In this document: piece after piece, positions 53,741-62,611 of the stretch
Numbering within the stretch: the stretch's first letter is position 1
Layout of the letters: every line of letters begins with the position of its first letter
NCBI RefSeq assembly: GCF_001305595.1
Contig: NZ_CP012402.1
Coordinates: forward strand, 827,001-891,000
Length of the DNA stretch: 64,000 nt
Direction of reading: 5' to 3'
DNA from: Azospirillum thiophilum
GTDB taxonomy: Bacteria > Pseudomonadota > Alphaproteobacteria > Azospirillales > Azospirillaceae
Translations under genes and position numbers: made by a program
Notes under the pieces: generated by a model
Told to the model about the DNA's origin: nothing
Database searches by the model: none
The model's input: only the letters and a program-made list of their open reading frames with translations

Positions 53741-55053
53741 AGGTCCTGATCGTCGAGGACGATCCCAATGTGCGCCTCGGCTGCCAGCAGGCGCTGGAGC
53801 TGGAGGACATCCCCACGGAGGCGGTGGACAGTGCCGAGACTGCGCGTCGGCTGGTGGCGGACGGGTTTCCCGGCATCGTCGTCACCGATATCCGCCTGCC
53901 CGGCATGGACGGGATGGAGCTGCTGTCCGCCTTGCTCGCCGCCGATGCGGATTTGCCGGTGGTGCTGATGACCGGCCATGGCGACGTGTCGATGGCGGTG
54001 CAGGCGATGAAGCTGGGTGCCCATGATTTCATCGAGAAACCCTTCTCCCCCGACTATCTGGTCGAGGTGGTGCGCCGCGCGCTGGAGAAGCGGCGGCTGA
54101 CGCTGGAGGTCCGCGACCTGCGCGCCCGGCTGCAGAACCGCGACAGCATCGAAGCAAAGCTGGTCGGCGGCTCGCCACAGATGGAGCGGGTGCGCCGGCT
54201 GATCGCCGGGCTTGCCAACTCCGCCGCCGACGTGCTGATCCATGGCGAGACCGGCTCCGGCAAGGAGCTGGCCGCGCGCTGCCTGCATGACGCCAGCCCG
54301 CGCCGAACCGGCAACTTCGTCGCCATCAACTGCGGCGGCCTGCCGGACAGCCTGATCGACAGCGAGATCTTCGGGCATGAGGCCGGCGCCTTCACCGGGG
54401 CCGGCAAGCGGCGGATCGGCAAGGTGGAGCATGCCAACGGCGGCACCCTGTTCCTCGACGAGATCGAGAGCATGCCGATGCCGGTGCAGATCAAGTTCCT
54501 GCGCGTGCTGCAGGAACGCACGCTGGAACGGCTGGGCTCCAACACGCCGGTCCATGTCGATTGCCGGGTGATCGCCGCGACCAAGGTCGATCTGCGCGCC
54601 CTGGCCGACCGCGGGCAGTTCCGCGCCGATCTCTATTACCGGCTCAACGTCGCCGACCTGCCCTTGCCGCCCCTGCGCGAGCGGCGCGAGGACATCCCCC
54701 TGCTGTTCGAGCAGTTCATCCTGCAGGCCGCCGCCCGCCACGGCCGCCCGGTGCCGCCGCCCGATACCGGGCGGATGCGCCGGCTGATGGCCCATGACTG
54801 GCCGGGCAACGTGCGGGAGCTGCACAATGTCGCCGACCGCTGCGTGCTGGGGATCGAGCAGGGCTTTCCGCCCTTCGGCACCGCCCAGACCGGAACCGCC
54901 CGGCCGCTGGCCGACGCGGTCGAGGCCTTCGAGCGCGCGTTGATCGCCGACACCCTCCGCCGCACCGGCCACAGCCTCGCCCGCGCCGCCGGAGAGCTGC
55001 AGATCGCCAAGACGACCCTGCACGACAAGATCCGGAAATATGGGCTGTCCTGA
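53713..55053 (+). CDS. dctD: DctD-type sigma-54 response regulator
   Basis: NtrC-family activator of 446 residues. The receiver has phosphoryl Asp59 in VTDIRLPGMDGMELLSALLA; the AAA+ domain has Walker A GETGSGKE near 177, GHEAGAFTGAGKRR near 224 as the sigma-54 loop and GGTLFLDEIESMPMPVQIKF; a Fis-type helix-turn-helix ends it (HSLARAAGELQIAKTTLHDK). It most likely binds the dyad pair before aspA and activates the sigma-54 promoter there. Confidence 0.95.
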   Translation: MSDTADTALKVLIVEDDPNVRLGCQQALELEDIPTEAVDSAETARRLVADGFPGIVVTDIRLPGMDGMELLSALLAADADLPVVLMTGHGDVSMAVQAMKLGAHDFIEKPFSPDYLVEVVRRALEKRRLTLEVRDLRARLQNRDSIEAKLVGGSPQMERVRRLIAGLANSAADVLIHGETGSGKELAARCLHDASPRRTGNFVAINCGGLPDSLIDSEIFGHEAGAFTGAGKRRIGKVEHANGGTLFLDEIESMPMPVQIKFLRVLQERTLERLGSNTPVHVDCRVIAATKVDLRALADRGQFRADLYYRLNVADLPLPPLRERREDIPLLFEQFILQAAARHGRPVPPPDTGRMRRLMAHDWPGNVRELHNVADRCVLGIEQGFPPFGTAQTGTARPLADAVEAFERALIADTLRRTGHSLARAAGELQIAKTTLHDKIRKYGLS

Positions 55054-55070
55054 GCAGTGTTGACGGTCCA

Positions 55071-56384
55071 CTACGCCAAGGCCGCCTCCATCCCGGCGGC
55101 GATGCCGAGCAGGCTGCGGTCGCTGCCGCGGCGGCCCATCGCCATCAGACCGACCGGCAGCCCGGCCGCCGGGACCGGCAGCGAAATGGCCGGCAGGTCG
55201 AACAGGTTGGCGACACGGGTGTTGCGCAGCAGAGCCATATTGATCCGGTGGAAGGCGGCATCCTCCGCCGTGTCGGCGATGGCGGGGGCGGTCAGCGGAA
55301 CCGTCGGCAGCAGCAGGACCGGCTGGCGGCTCAGCCGCTCGTCCATCAGGCTGATCAGGCCGGCGCGGCGGCGCTGCATGCGGACATAGTCGGCGGCAGG
55401 GGTCTTGCCGCCGGCCTCGATGCGGGCGCGCGTCTTGGGGTCGATGCCGTCGAGCGACGCGATGCCGAGGTCGGCCAGGGTGGCCGCCAGTTCGATGGCG
55501 GTGAAGACGCCGATGCGGTCGAGGTCGGCCAGAGCGTCCAGTTCCGCCTCGATAGAGCCATCGGCGATGTGGGCACCGGCAGCGCGCAGCCGGTCCAGCG
55601 CGTTTTCAAAGGCGTCGGAGACGGCCGGTTCGACACCGTCGAACAGCCGGCCGCGCGGCACCAGGAAGCTCTGCCCGGCCAGAGGCGTTGGCGTCAGACT
55701 CTCCTCGCCCGACACCGTGTCGGCCAGCACCGCATCGAGCAGGGCGGCATCGGCGACGGTGGCGGCAATCGGGCCGATGACGTCCAGGGTGGATGACAGC
55801 GGGAAGGCACCCTCGGCCGGCAGGCGGCCCGACGACGGCTTGAAGCCGACCGCGCCGGACAGCGCCGCCGGGATCCGCAGCGAGCCGCCGGTGTCGCTGC
55901 CGACCGCGATCTCCGCCATGCCGTCGACCACCGAGATCACGGCACCGGATGACGAGCCGCCGGGCACCCGCGAGCGGTTGCGCGGGTTGCCGGGATTGCC
56001 GAGATGTGGATTGAGGCCGACGGCGGAGAAGGCGAACTCCGTCATGTGGGTGCGGCCGACGATGACGGCACCGGCGGCGCGCAGCCGGGCGACGGCGCGG
56101 GCATCGCACCGGGCGGCGGGGCGGTCACGCAGGATGGCGGAGCCGGCCGCGGTGGTGTCGCCCGCGACGTCGAACAGCGCCTTGACCGAGACGATCCGGC
56201 CGTCGAGCGGTCCCAGCGGGCGCCCGGCGGCGGCCCGGCGGTCGCTGGCGGCGGCGGCGGCACGCGCGTCCTCCGCATAGATCTCGGTGAAGACCAGCGA
56301 GCCTTGGCGGTCCGGGTCGGCGATCCGGCCGAGCGCCGCTTCCAGCCGGGCGGACGAGGTCGGGTGTGTGGACGGAACGGACAT
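55071..56384 (-). CDS. Amidase-signature hydrolase
   Basis: A 437-residue amidase. The Ser-cisSer-Lys triad is visible: Lys68 in GRIVSVKALFDVAGD, the Ser run in VPGGSSSGAVISVVDG (142-149), and SDTGGSLRIPAALSG with the nucleophile Ser168. It breaks an amide or ureide bond; the exact substrate is unknown. The nearby racemase and ABC importer, all on the minus strand, suggest use of an imported amide or hydantoin-type compound, but the FAD-protein gene on the other strand separates them. Confidence 0.88.
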   Translation of the reverse strand: MSVPSTHPTSSARLEAALGRIADPDRQGSLVFTEIYAEDARAAAAASDRRAAAGRPLGPLDGRIVSVKALFDVAGDTTAAGSAILRDRPAARCDARAVARLRAAGAVIVGRTHMTEFAFSAVGLNPHLGNPGNPRNRSRVPGGSSSGAVISVVDGMAEIAVGSDTGGSLRIPAALSGAVGFKPSSGRLPAEGAFPLSSTLDVIGPIAATVADAALLDAVLADTVSGEESLTPTPLAGQSFLVPRGRLFDGVEPAVSDAFENALDRLRAAGAHIADGSIEAELDALADLDRIGVFTAIELAATLADLGIASLDGIDPKTRARIEAGGKTPAADYVRMQRRRAGLISLMDERLSRQPVLLLPTVPLTAPAIADTAEDAAFHRINMALLRNTRVANLFDLPAISLPVPAAGLPVGLMAMGRRGSDRSLLGIAAGMEAALA

Positions 56385-56993
56385 GGCAGGCTCCTGACGG
56401 ATCGTTCAAGCGGCGGGGTGCGGTGCGGCGAGGCCGGCATTTCTGACGGCAAATGGAACATTTGAAACCGGATGAAACATAAATCCCGACCTGTTCCACT
56501 GTTCAGTTCGCCGCGCAGCCGCCCGAGGATCCGGAAAAGAGGCGTCCATCTTCAGCGTGGAACAGGTCGGAACGGCGGGCTGGCGCACCATGCTGGGGGC
56601 TCTGTGGTCAAGGAAACGGCTTCCCTTCCTATCACGGAGAGGCTTGGCCGGTAAGCGCGTGCTGAAAATCCAATCCACCTCCGCCCCGAACGGAGGCAAC
56701 CGGCGCCCTTTTTATACCATTTATTTTTTGTTCTTTATCGGAGATTGATTTATACCTGTGTGGAACTGTTTTTATCTCTACTTTCGTAAGGGTATTTGCC
56801 ATTCGGCCGATGGCGCGTGTTGGCGCCCTGTGATATTCAGAACACAACGAAGCAGACCGAGCAGACACACGGCCGACGCGAATTCCCGGACCTCCCTCCA
56901 AGACGAGGCTGCCTTCGGGAGCCCCCCGGAGCCGGGGGAACGAGCGCCAACGGCCGGCCTTTTCCGGAATGACAGACGGAAGGACGGACACCG
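56385..56993. other. Divergent control region between amidase and FAD/NAD(P)-binding protein
   Basis: No gene is seen in about 600 bases. A perfect inverted repeat lies at 56487-56569. An unusually T-rich, low-GC tract at about 56705-56760 may hold the plus-strand promoter. Short frames on both strands show no family resemblance. Confidence 0.55.
56487..56569. repeat. Perfect 13-base inverted repeat, 57-base spacer
   Basis: CGACCTGTTCCAC (56487-56499) and GTGGAACAGGTCG (56557-56569) are exact inverted copies. They lie 100-185 bases upstream of the amidase start. The distance suggests two operator sites for a dimeric or looping regulator more than a simple hairpin. GGAACA also occurs at about 56455. 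Confidence 0.55.
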
Positions 56994-58538
56994 ATGCCTG
57001 CAACGCCTCACGTCCCGCCGCCCAGCGACACGCCGCCGGGTTCCTTCGCACCGGAACGCCAGATCGCCATCGTCGGCGCCGGCTTCACCGGCAGCCTGCT
57101 GGCAGCCCACCTGCTGCGCAATGCACCGGCGCCGCTGGTCGTCCACCTGATCGAATACGGGCACCGGCCGGGCACCGGCGTCGCCTATTCCACCCCCAAC
57201 GGCGCGCATGTGCTGAACGTCCGCGCCTACAACATGAGCGCCTATCCCGACGACCCGCGCCATTTCCTGCGCTGGCTGTGGAGCCGGGCCGAGGGGCCGA
57301 CGGCAGAACAGCCGGTGCCACCGAGCGGCCATGCCTTCGTGTCGCGGGCGCTGTACGGCACCTATATCGAGGACGTGCTGGCGGAAGCGCAGGCCGAGGC
57401 GCCGGCCCACGCCCGGCTCAACCTGATCCGCGGCGAGGCGGTGGACGTCCGCACCGACAGCGGCGCCGGCGGACGACGAGTCGTGCATGTGCGGCTGGGC
57501 GACGGGCGCATCGTCAGCGCCGACGCCGCGGCGCTGTGCATCGGCAATTTCCCGCCCTCTCCGCCCTGCCTGGCCTCGCCGACCGCCGGCGAGGCCTTCG
57601 CGTCCGACCGCTTCATCGGCGACCCCTGGGATGCCGACGCCATCGGCCGCGTCGACCGTGACGCCGCGGTGGCGATCCTCGGCACCGGCCTGACCATGGT
57701 GGACACGGTGCTGTCGCTGCTCGACCAGGGGCATCGCGGCCCGGTCATCGCGGTCTCGCGCCGCGGGCTGCTGCCGCTGCGCCATGAAGAGACCCGGCCC
57801 TACACCTCCTTCCTGCACCCGGACGTGATGCCGCGCACCGTTCTGGACGTGCTGATCGCGCTGAAGGCGGACGCACGGCGGGCAGCGGCGGCAGGGTACG
57901 ATTGGCGCTCGGCTTTCGATGCGCTGCGGCCGCACCATCACCGCATCTGGGCCCATCTGCCGATGGAGGAGCGGCGGCGTTTCCTGCGCCATGCCCGCCC
58001 CTTCTGGGAGGTGCATCGCCACCGGATGGCGCCGCAGGTGGCCGACCGCATCGCCACCGCCCGATCCGGCGGCCAACTGGACATCCTGACGGGGCGCCTG
58101 ACCGATGCGGCGTTGACCGGCGGCGGGCTGGAACTGCGCATCGCCGAACGCGGCGGCGGAGCGACGAGGGTGCTGACCGCAGGCGCACTGATCAACGCGA
58201 CCGGCACCAACTGCGACTATACCCGCATCCGCCACCCGCTGGTGCGGTCGCTGCTGGACCGCGGGCTCGCCCGGCCGGATCCGCTGCGCCTGGGGCTGGA
58301 CGTGACGGAGAGCGGGGCGGTGATCGCCGCCGACGGCACGCCGGCTCCGCATCTGCTTGCCTTCGGCCCGGTCGCAAAGGCGCCCTTCTGGGAGATGACC
58401 GCGGTGCCTGAGCTCCGCAGCCGATGCGCCGACGCCGCCCGGCGGATCCTGTCCGACCTGACGGGAGGGACGCTGCCCGCACATGGCGTCCCCCCGGCGG
58501 TGCCGACGCTGGAGTTCCCGGAACCGCCGCGCGCATAG
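56994..58538 (+). CDS. FAD/NAD(P)-binding protein (HI0933/YdhS-like)
   Basis: A 514-residue flavoprotein of the FAD-NAD(P)-binding family (PF13454-type). The dinucleotide loop is IAIVGAGFTGSLLAAHLLRN near residues 24-43; GTGVAYSTPNGAHVLNVRAY follows, with VAILGTGLTMVDTVLSLLDQ as the second Rossmann motif near 225, and GALINATGTNCDYTRIRHPL near the end. Related proteins include amino-acid hydroxylase-like and hydroxyacylglutathione-associated enzymes, but the reaction is unknown. It is transcribed alone, convergent with the racemase gene. Confidence 0.82.
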   Translation: MPATPHVPPPSDTPPGSFAPERQIAIVGAGFTGSLLAAHLLRNAPAPLVVHLIEYGHRPGTGVAYSTPNGAHVLNVRAYNMSAYPDDPRHFLRWLWSRAEGPTAEQPVPPSGHAFVSRALYGTYIEDVLAEAQAEAPAHARLNLIRGEAVDVRTDSGAGGRRVVHVRLGDGRIVSADAAALCIGNFPPSPPCLASPTAGEAFASDRFIGDPWDADAIGRVDRDAAVAILGTGLTMVDTVLSLLDQGHRGPVIAVSRRGLLPLRHEETRPYTSFLHPDVMPRTVLDVLIALKADARRAAAAGYDWRSAFDALRPHHHRIWAHLPMEERRRFLRHARPFWEVHRHRMAPQVADRIATARSGGQLDILTGRLTDAALTGGGLELRIAERGGGATRVLTAGALINATGTNCDYTRIRHPLVRSLLDRGLARPDPLRLGLDVTESGAVIAADGTPAPHLLAFGPVAKAPFWEMTAVPELRSRCADAARRILSDLTGGTLPAHGVPPAVPTLEFPEPPRA

Positions 58539-58568
58539 GAACGCGGCGGGAGGGAACGCGGCAGGAGG

Positions 58569-59267
58569 TCAGCGCGCCTTGGGCAGCGGCGCGGCGTATC
58601 CGCCGGCCTTGCTGGTCCGCAGGCCGAGAGCCGCCAGCCCCTCCGCCAGCTTCACCGCGGCGGTGACGCCGTCCACCACCGGCAGACCCATCTCTTCGCC
58701 GAGCGAGCGGGCGAGGTCGGCCATGCCGGCGCAGCCGAGCACGATGCTCTCCGCCCCGTCCTGCTCCATGGCGCGGCGGATCTCGGCGCGCACGCGGTCG
58801 ACGGCGCCGGATGCCGGATCCTCCAGCGCCAGCACCGGGACGCCCGCCGCCCGGATGGTGCTGCGGCCGGCCATGCCGTAGCGCTGGGCCAACCGTTCCA
58901 GCGCCGGGACCGAGCGGGCGAGCGTGGTGACCACGCTGAAACGGCCACCCAGCAGGCTGGCGGTCTGCATCGCCGCCTCGCAGATGCCGATGACGGGGGC
59001 GGTGGCGAGGCTGCGGGCGGCGTCCAGCCCGACATCGTCGAAGCAGGCGATGACCGTTCCGGCGATCGTGCCCTCATGCCGTTCGATCTCCGCCAGCAGA
59101 CCGGGGACGGCCAGCGCCTCGTCGTAATAGCCCTCGATGCTGGCGGGGCCGGACGGCGGGTTGACCGCCAGGATCTCGGTGCCGGGAGCGGCGACGCTGC
59201 GGGCGGCGGCGGCGATCCGAACCGTCATCGAGGTGGTGCTGTTGGGGTTGACGACCAGGATGCGCAT
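58569..59267 (-). CDS. Asp/Glu/hydantoin racemase family protein
   Basis: A 232-residue protein of the hydantoin racemase (HyuE) group. The start RILVVNPNSTTSMTVRIAAA is the family signature. The two catalytic Cys are in TVIACFDDVGLDAARSLATA (about Cys74) and SIVLGCAGMADLARSLGEEM (about Cys180). VGICEAAMQTA lies between. It equilibrates D and L forms of a hydantoin or amino acid. It follows the ABC permeases on the same strand (26 bases), pointing to use of an imported compound. Confidence 0.88.
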   Translation of the reverse strand: MRILVVNPNSTTSMTVRIAAAARSVAAPGTEILAVNPPSGPASIEGYYDEALAVPGLLAEIERHEGTIAGTVIACFDDVGLDAARSLATAPVIGICEAAMQTASLLGGRFSVVTTLARSVPALERLAQRYGMAGRSTIRAAGVPVLALEDPASGAVDRVRAEIRRAMEQDGAESIVLGCAGMADLARSLGEEMGLPVVDGVTAAVKLAEGLAALGLRTSKAGGYAAPLPKAR

Positions 59268-59293
59268 GATGATGAAAATCCTCGAAGGCCGTT

Positions 59294-60124
59294 TCAGCCG
59301 TTCAGCGCACGGCGCAGGCGGTGGCGGCGCAGTGCGATCAGGCCGAGCAGGAACAGGCCGATCACCGTGAAGGAGAAGACCGTCGTCAGCGAGCCCAGCG
59401 CATAGAGCACCGGTGTCGTGACGTTGGTGGTCATGCCGTAGATCTCCAGCGGCAGCGTGTTGAAGCTGCCGGCGGTCATCAGCGTGCGGGCGAACTCGTC
59501 ATAGGACAGGGTGAAGCCGAACAGCCCGACGCCGATCAGGCTGGGCAGCAGGATCGGCAGCACGACATGACGCACCGTCTGCCACGGCGTGGCACCGAGG
59601 TCGCGCGCCGCCTCCTCATAGGCCGGGTTGAAGCGGTTGAAGATGGCGAAGACGATCAGCAGGCCGAAGGGTAGCGTCCAGGTCAGATGCGCGCCGAGCG
59701 CCGAGCCGTACCAGCTGGGTTCCAGCCCGAGGATGTTGAAGAACAGGCCGATGCCCAGGCTGACCAGGATCGACGGCACGATCAGGCTGGCAATGGCCAA
59801 GTAGAACAGGGCGCCGCTGCCGCGGAAGCGGCGGCGGAAGGCGAAGCCGGCCAGCACCGAGAACAGCACGGTCAGCACCATCACCATCAGCCCCAGCGCG
59901 ATCGACCGGCGGAAGGAACCGCCGAAATCGCCGACCGCCTGCTGCTCGAACAGGTTGCGGAACCAGTGCAGCGAGACGCCGTTCATCGGGAAGGTCAAGC
60001 CGCCCTCCGGCCCCTGGAAGGACAGAACCAGGATGGTGGCGGTCGGGCCGTAGAGGAACAGCACGAACAGCGCGAAGAAAGCGGCCAGCAGGTAGAAGGA
60101 CAGGCCACGGCGGGAGGTGTTCAT
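59294..60124 (-). CDS. ABC transporter permease (PotC-like)
   Basis: Inner-membrane subunit of 276 residues with six helices. FYLLAAFFALFVLFLYGPTA is the first helix, and EEAARDLGATPWQTVRHVVL holds the EAA loop that contacts the ATPase. It belongs to the spermidine/putrescine (PotC) type group, whose members import varied cationic or small organic compounds. It starts 3 bases after its partner permease. Confidence 0.92.
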   Translation of the reverse strand: MNTSRRGLSFYLLAAFFALFVLFLYGPTATILVLSFQGPEGGLTFPMNGVSLHWFRNLFEQQAVGDFGGSFRRSIALGLMVMVLTVLFSVLAGFAFRRRFRGSGALFYLAIASLIVPSILVSLGIGLFFNILGLEPSWYGSALGAHLTWTLPFGLLIVFAIFNRFNPAYEEAARDLGATPWQTVRHVVLPILLPSLIGVGLFGFTLSYDEFARTLMTAGSFNTLPLEIYGMTTNVTTPVLYALGSLTTVFSFTVIGLFLLGLIALRRHRLRRALNG

Positions 60125-60127
60125 CTC

Positions 60128-61048
60128 TCACAGCTCCTTGCGGATGTCGACGACGCGCAGCATCGCCACCACCATGATCAGGACGACGGCCAGCAGGACC
60201 ACGGCGTTGGCGGCGGCGGCCGGGTATTGCAACAGCGAGATCTCGTTGGCGATCATCAGGCCGATCGAGGCGCTCTGCCCGCCGCTCATCAGCCGCACGG
60301 TGATGAAATCGCCCATCACCAGCGTAACGACGAAGATCGAGCCGATGGCGATGCCGGGCTTGCTCAGCGGCAGGATGACGTTCCACAGCGTCTGCGCCGC
60401 GCTGGCGCCGCCGTCGCGCGCCGCCTCGACCAGCGCGCGGTCGATGCGCATCATCGAATTGAAGATCGGCACCACCATGAACAGCGCATAGAGGTGGACG
60501 AAGGCCAGCACGACCGAGAAGTCGGAGAACAGCAGGAACTCCAGCGGCCGGTCGATGATCCCGGCGGAGATCAGCCCGGAATTCAGCAGCCCGTTGCGCC
60601 CGAGGAACGGGATCCAGGAGATCATGCGGATGATGTTGGAGGTCCAGAACGGAATGGTGCAGACCAGGAACAGCACCATCTGCCAGGTGGTGGAGCGGAT
60701 GTGGAAGGCCAGGAAATAGGCGACCGTGAAGCCGATGCCGAGCGTGATCGCCCAGGTCAGCACGGCGTATTTCAGCGTGTTCAGATAGGTCTTCCAGGTG
60801 ACCGGCGAGGTCAGCAGCTCGATGTAGTTGGTCAGCACGAAATCCGGGTAGATGCGCACGCTGTCGTAATCCCAGAAGCTGACCGCGACGATGGTCAGGA
60901 TCGGCACCAGCAGGAACAGCAGCAGCGCGACGGTCAGCGGTGCGGCCTGGAGATAGGGGGCAAGGCGCGGCAACAGGCGGGAACGGCGGCGGACCGTGAC
61001 GCCGGTGGCCGCGGCGGACGGTCGGGACGTTTCGGCGGTCAGGGTCAT
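60128..61048 (-). CDS. ABC transporter permease (PotB-like)
   Basis: A 306-residue partner permease; ATG at 61048 begins MTLTAETSRPSAAATG. Six helices are visible, with IIRMISWIPFLGRNGLLNSG, a PotB-like segment, and VEAARDGGASAAQTLWNVIL as the EAA loop. The frame stays open upstream, but that part is the repeat-rich gap. It lies between the binding-protein gene and the second permease. Confidence 0.92.
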   Translation of the reverse strand: MTLTAETSRPSAAATGVTVRRRSRLLPRLAPYLQAAPLTVALLLFLLVPILTIVAVSFWDYDSVRIYPDFVLTNYIELLTSPVTWKTYLNTLKYAVLTWAITLGIGFTVAYFLAFHIRSTTWQMVLFLVCTIPFWTSNIIRMISWIPFLGRNGLLNSGLISAGIIDRPLEFLLFSDFSVVLAFVHLYALFMVVPIFNSMMRIDRALVEAARDGGASAAQTLWNVILPLSKPGIAIGSIFVVTLVMGDFITVRLMSGGQSASIGLMIANEISLLQYPAAAANAVVLLAVVLIMVVAMLRVVDIRKEL

Positions 61049-61129
61049 CGGCGGGGTCCTGGGGGATGGAGTGGTGTTGAGAGGTGGTCGCCGCGCTTGC
61101 CCCCACCCTTCCCACGGCTGGCGCCGCGG

Positions 61130-61225
61130 GCCCCTTCCCTCCCCCGCTTCGCAAGGGAGGGAGTTAATACGCTGCGGCGGAGTTCCCTCCCCCGCCCAGC
61201 GGGGGAGGGTTAGGGAGGGGGCATC
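61130..61225. repeat. G-rich palindromic repeats between binding protein and permease genes
   Basis: TTCCCTCCCCCGCTTCGCAA with GGGAGGG after it, and TTCCCTCCCCCGCCCAGCGG followed by GGGAGGG, form two hairpins; GGGTTAGGGAGGGGGC links them to the repeat near 27918-27958. Such repeats inside an operon often separate highly expressed binding-protein mRNA from the permease part. Confidence 0.6.
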
Positions 61226-61236
61226 GAAGCCGACGA

Positions 61237-62541
61237 TTACGCCGCGATGAACTCGTTCCACTTGCGGACCATGTAGCGGTCCTCGTCCATCACCGCGTTC
61301 CAACAGGCGACGCGGCCCATGCGGTCGGCGAAGGAGCCGCCGTCGCGCACGGCGCCGGCCTTCTCCATCACCTTGCCCTCCGGGCTGAGGATGTCGGTCT
61401 TGGCCGGCTGGCCCTCCATCCAGAACGCCCATTCCTCCGGCGACATGTGCTGCTTGGCTGTGTCGAGCACGGCCGAATAATAGCCCTGGCGGTTCAGGTA
61501 GGCGCCGACCCAGCCCGACAGGTACCAGTTGATGTATTCGTAGGCGGCCTCCAGCTCCAGCCCGCTCAGATGCTTGGCGATGCCGAGCCCGCCGCCCCAG
61601 GCGCGATAACCCTCCTTCAGCGGCTGGTAGACGCACTGGATGCCCTTGGCGCGCACCGCGGCGACGGCGGGCGACCACATCGACTGGATGATGACCTCAC
61701 CCGACGACATCAGGTTGACGCTCTCGTCGAAGGTCTTCCAGAAGGCGCGGAACTGGCCGGATTTCTTGGCGTCGGTCATGATCTTGAGGGTCTTGTCGAT
61801 CTCCTCCTTGGTCATGTTGCCCTTGTCGCCATACTTGACCTCGCCCATCGCCTCGCAGACCATGGCGGCGTCCATGATGCCGATCGACGGGATGTTCAGC
61901 AGCGACGCCTTGCCCTTGAAGGCCGGGTCGAGCAGATCCTTCCAGCTGGAGATCGGACGGCCGACCAGATCGGGGCGGATGCCCAGCGTGTCGGCGTTGT
62001 AGATGGTCGGGATCAGCGTCATCCAGTCGCTGGGCGACTTGGCGAACTTGGTGCTGTCCTTGCCCTCGACGAATCCGACGGTGTGGGGGGCGGTGCCCTG
62101 GGCGATGGCGCTGTCCGGCGTCAGCTTGCCGGTGACGAAGATCGGGACGATCTTGTCGAAATTCTTGATCTTCCTGACCTCCATCGGCTGCATGACACCG
62201 GCCGGGAAGACCTTCTTGCAGATCCAGTATTCGATGTCGGCGATGTCGTAGGATTTCGGCTGGGTCACCGCGCGCTGGGTCACCGCGTCGGAATCGAGCG
62301 CGGTCATCTGCAGCGTGAAGCCCAGATCCTCCTTCACCTTGTCGGCGACGGCGTTCAGGTTCGACACGCCGGTGCCGAACTGGCGCAGCGTGACGTTCTT
62401 GATGTTCTGCGCCCAGATGGTCGGAAAGCCGGTGATCGCGCCGGAGCCGACGGCGGCGCCCGCCACGGCGGCGGTGCCCTTCAGCAGGGTGCGGCGGCTG
62501 ACGCCGGGAACGGATTTCGAACCGGAACGGGTGTCGGTCAT
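61237..62541 (-). CDS. ABC transporter substrate-binding protein (PotD-like, Tat-exported)
   Basis: Periplasmic receptor of 434 residues. ATG at 62541 leads into a Tat signal: SRRTLLKGTAAVAGAAVGSG, cleavage near ITGFPTIWAQ. The mature part is family 1 of extracellular binding proteins: GRPISSWKDLLDPAFKGKAS and SGEVIIQSMWSPAVAAVRAK are typical PotD/PotF-like segments. Tat export suggests folding or cofactor binding before export. Ligand unknown; context suggests an amide, hydantoin or similar nitrogen compound. Confidence 0.9.
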   Translation of the reverse strand: MTDTRSGSKSVPGVSRRTLLKGTAAVAGAAVGSGAITGFPTIWAQNIKNVTLRQFGTGVSNLNAVADKVKEDLGFTLQMTALDSDAVTQRAVTQPKSYDIADIEYWICKKVFPAGVMQPMEVRKIKNFDKIVPIFVTGKLTPDSAIAQGTAPHTVGFVEGKDSTKFAKSPSDWMTLIPTIYNADTLGIRPDLVGRPISSWKDLLDPAFKGKASLLNIPSIGIMDAAMVCEAMGEVKYGDKGNMTKEEIDKTLKIMTDAKKSGQFRAFWKTFDESVNLMSSGEVIIQSMWSPAVAAVRAKGIQCVYQPLKEGYRAWGGGLGIAKHLSGLELEAAYEYINWYLSGWVGAYLNRQGYYSAVLDTAKQHMSPEEWAFWMEGQPAKTDILSPEGKVMEKAGAVRDGGSFADRMGRVACWNAVMDEDRYMVRKWNEFIAA

Positions 62542-62611
62542 AGGTGAGCCTCCAGTCTGTTCGTCAGGTATTTTTTTGAAAGGCGTTTTGTGACAGGCGG
62601 TTGAAAGGGGG

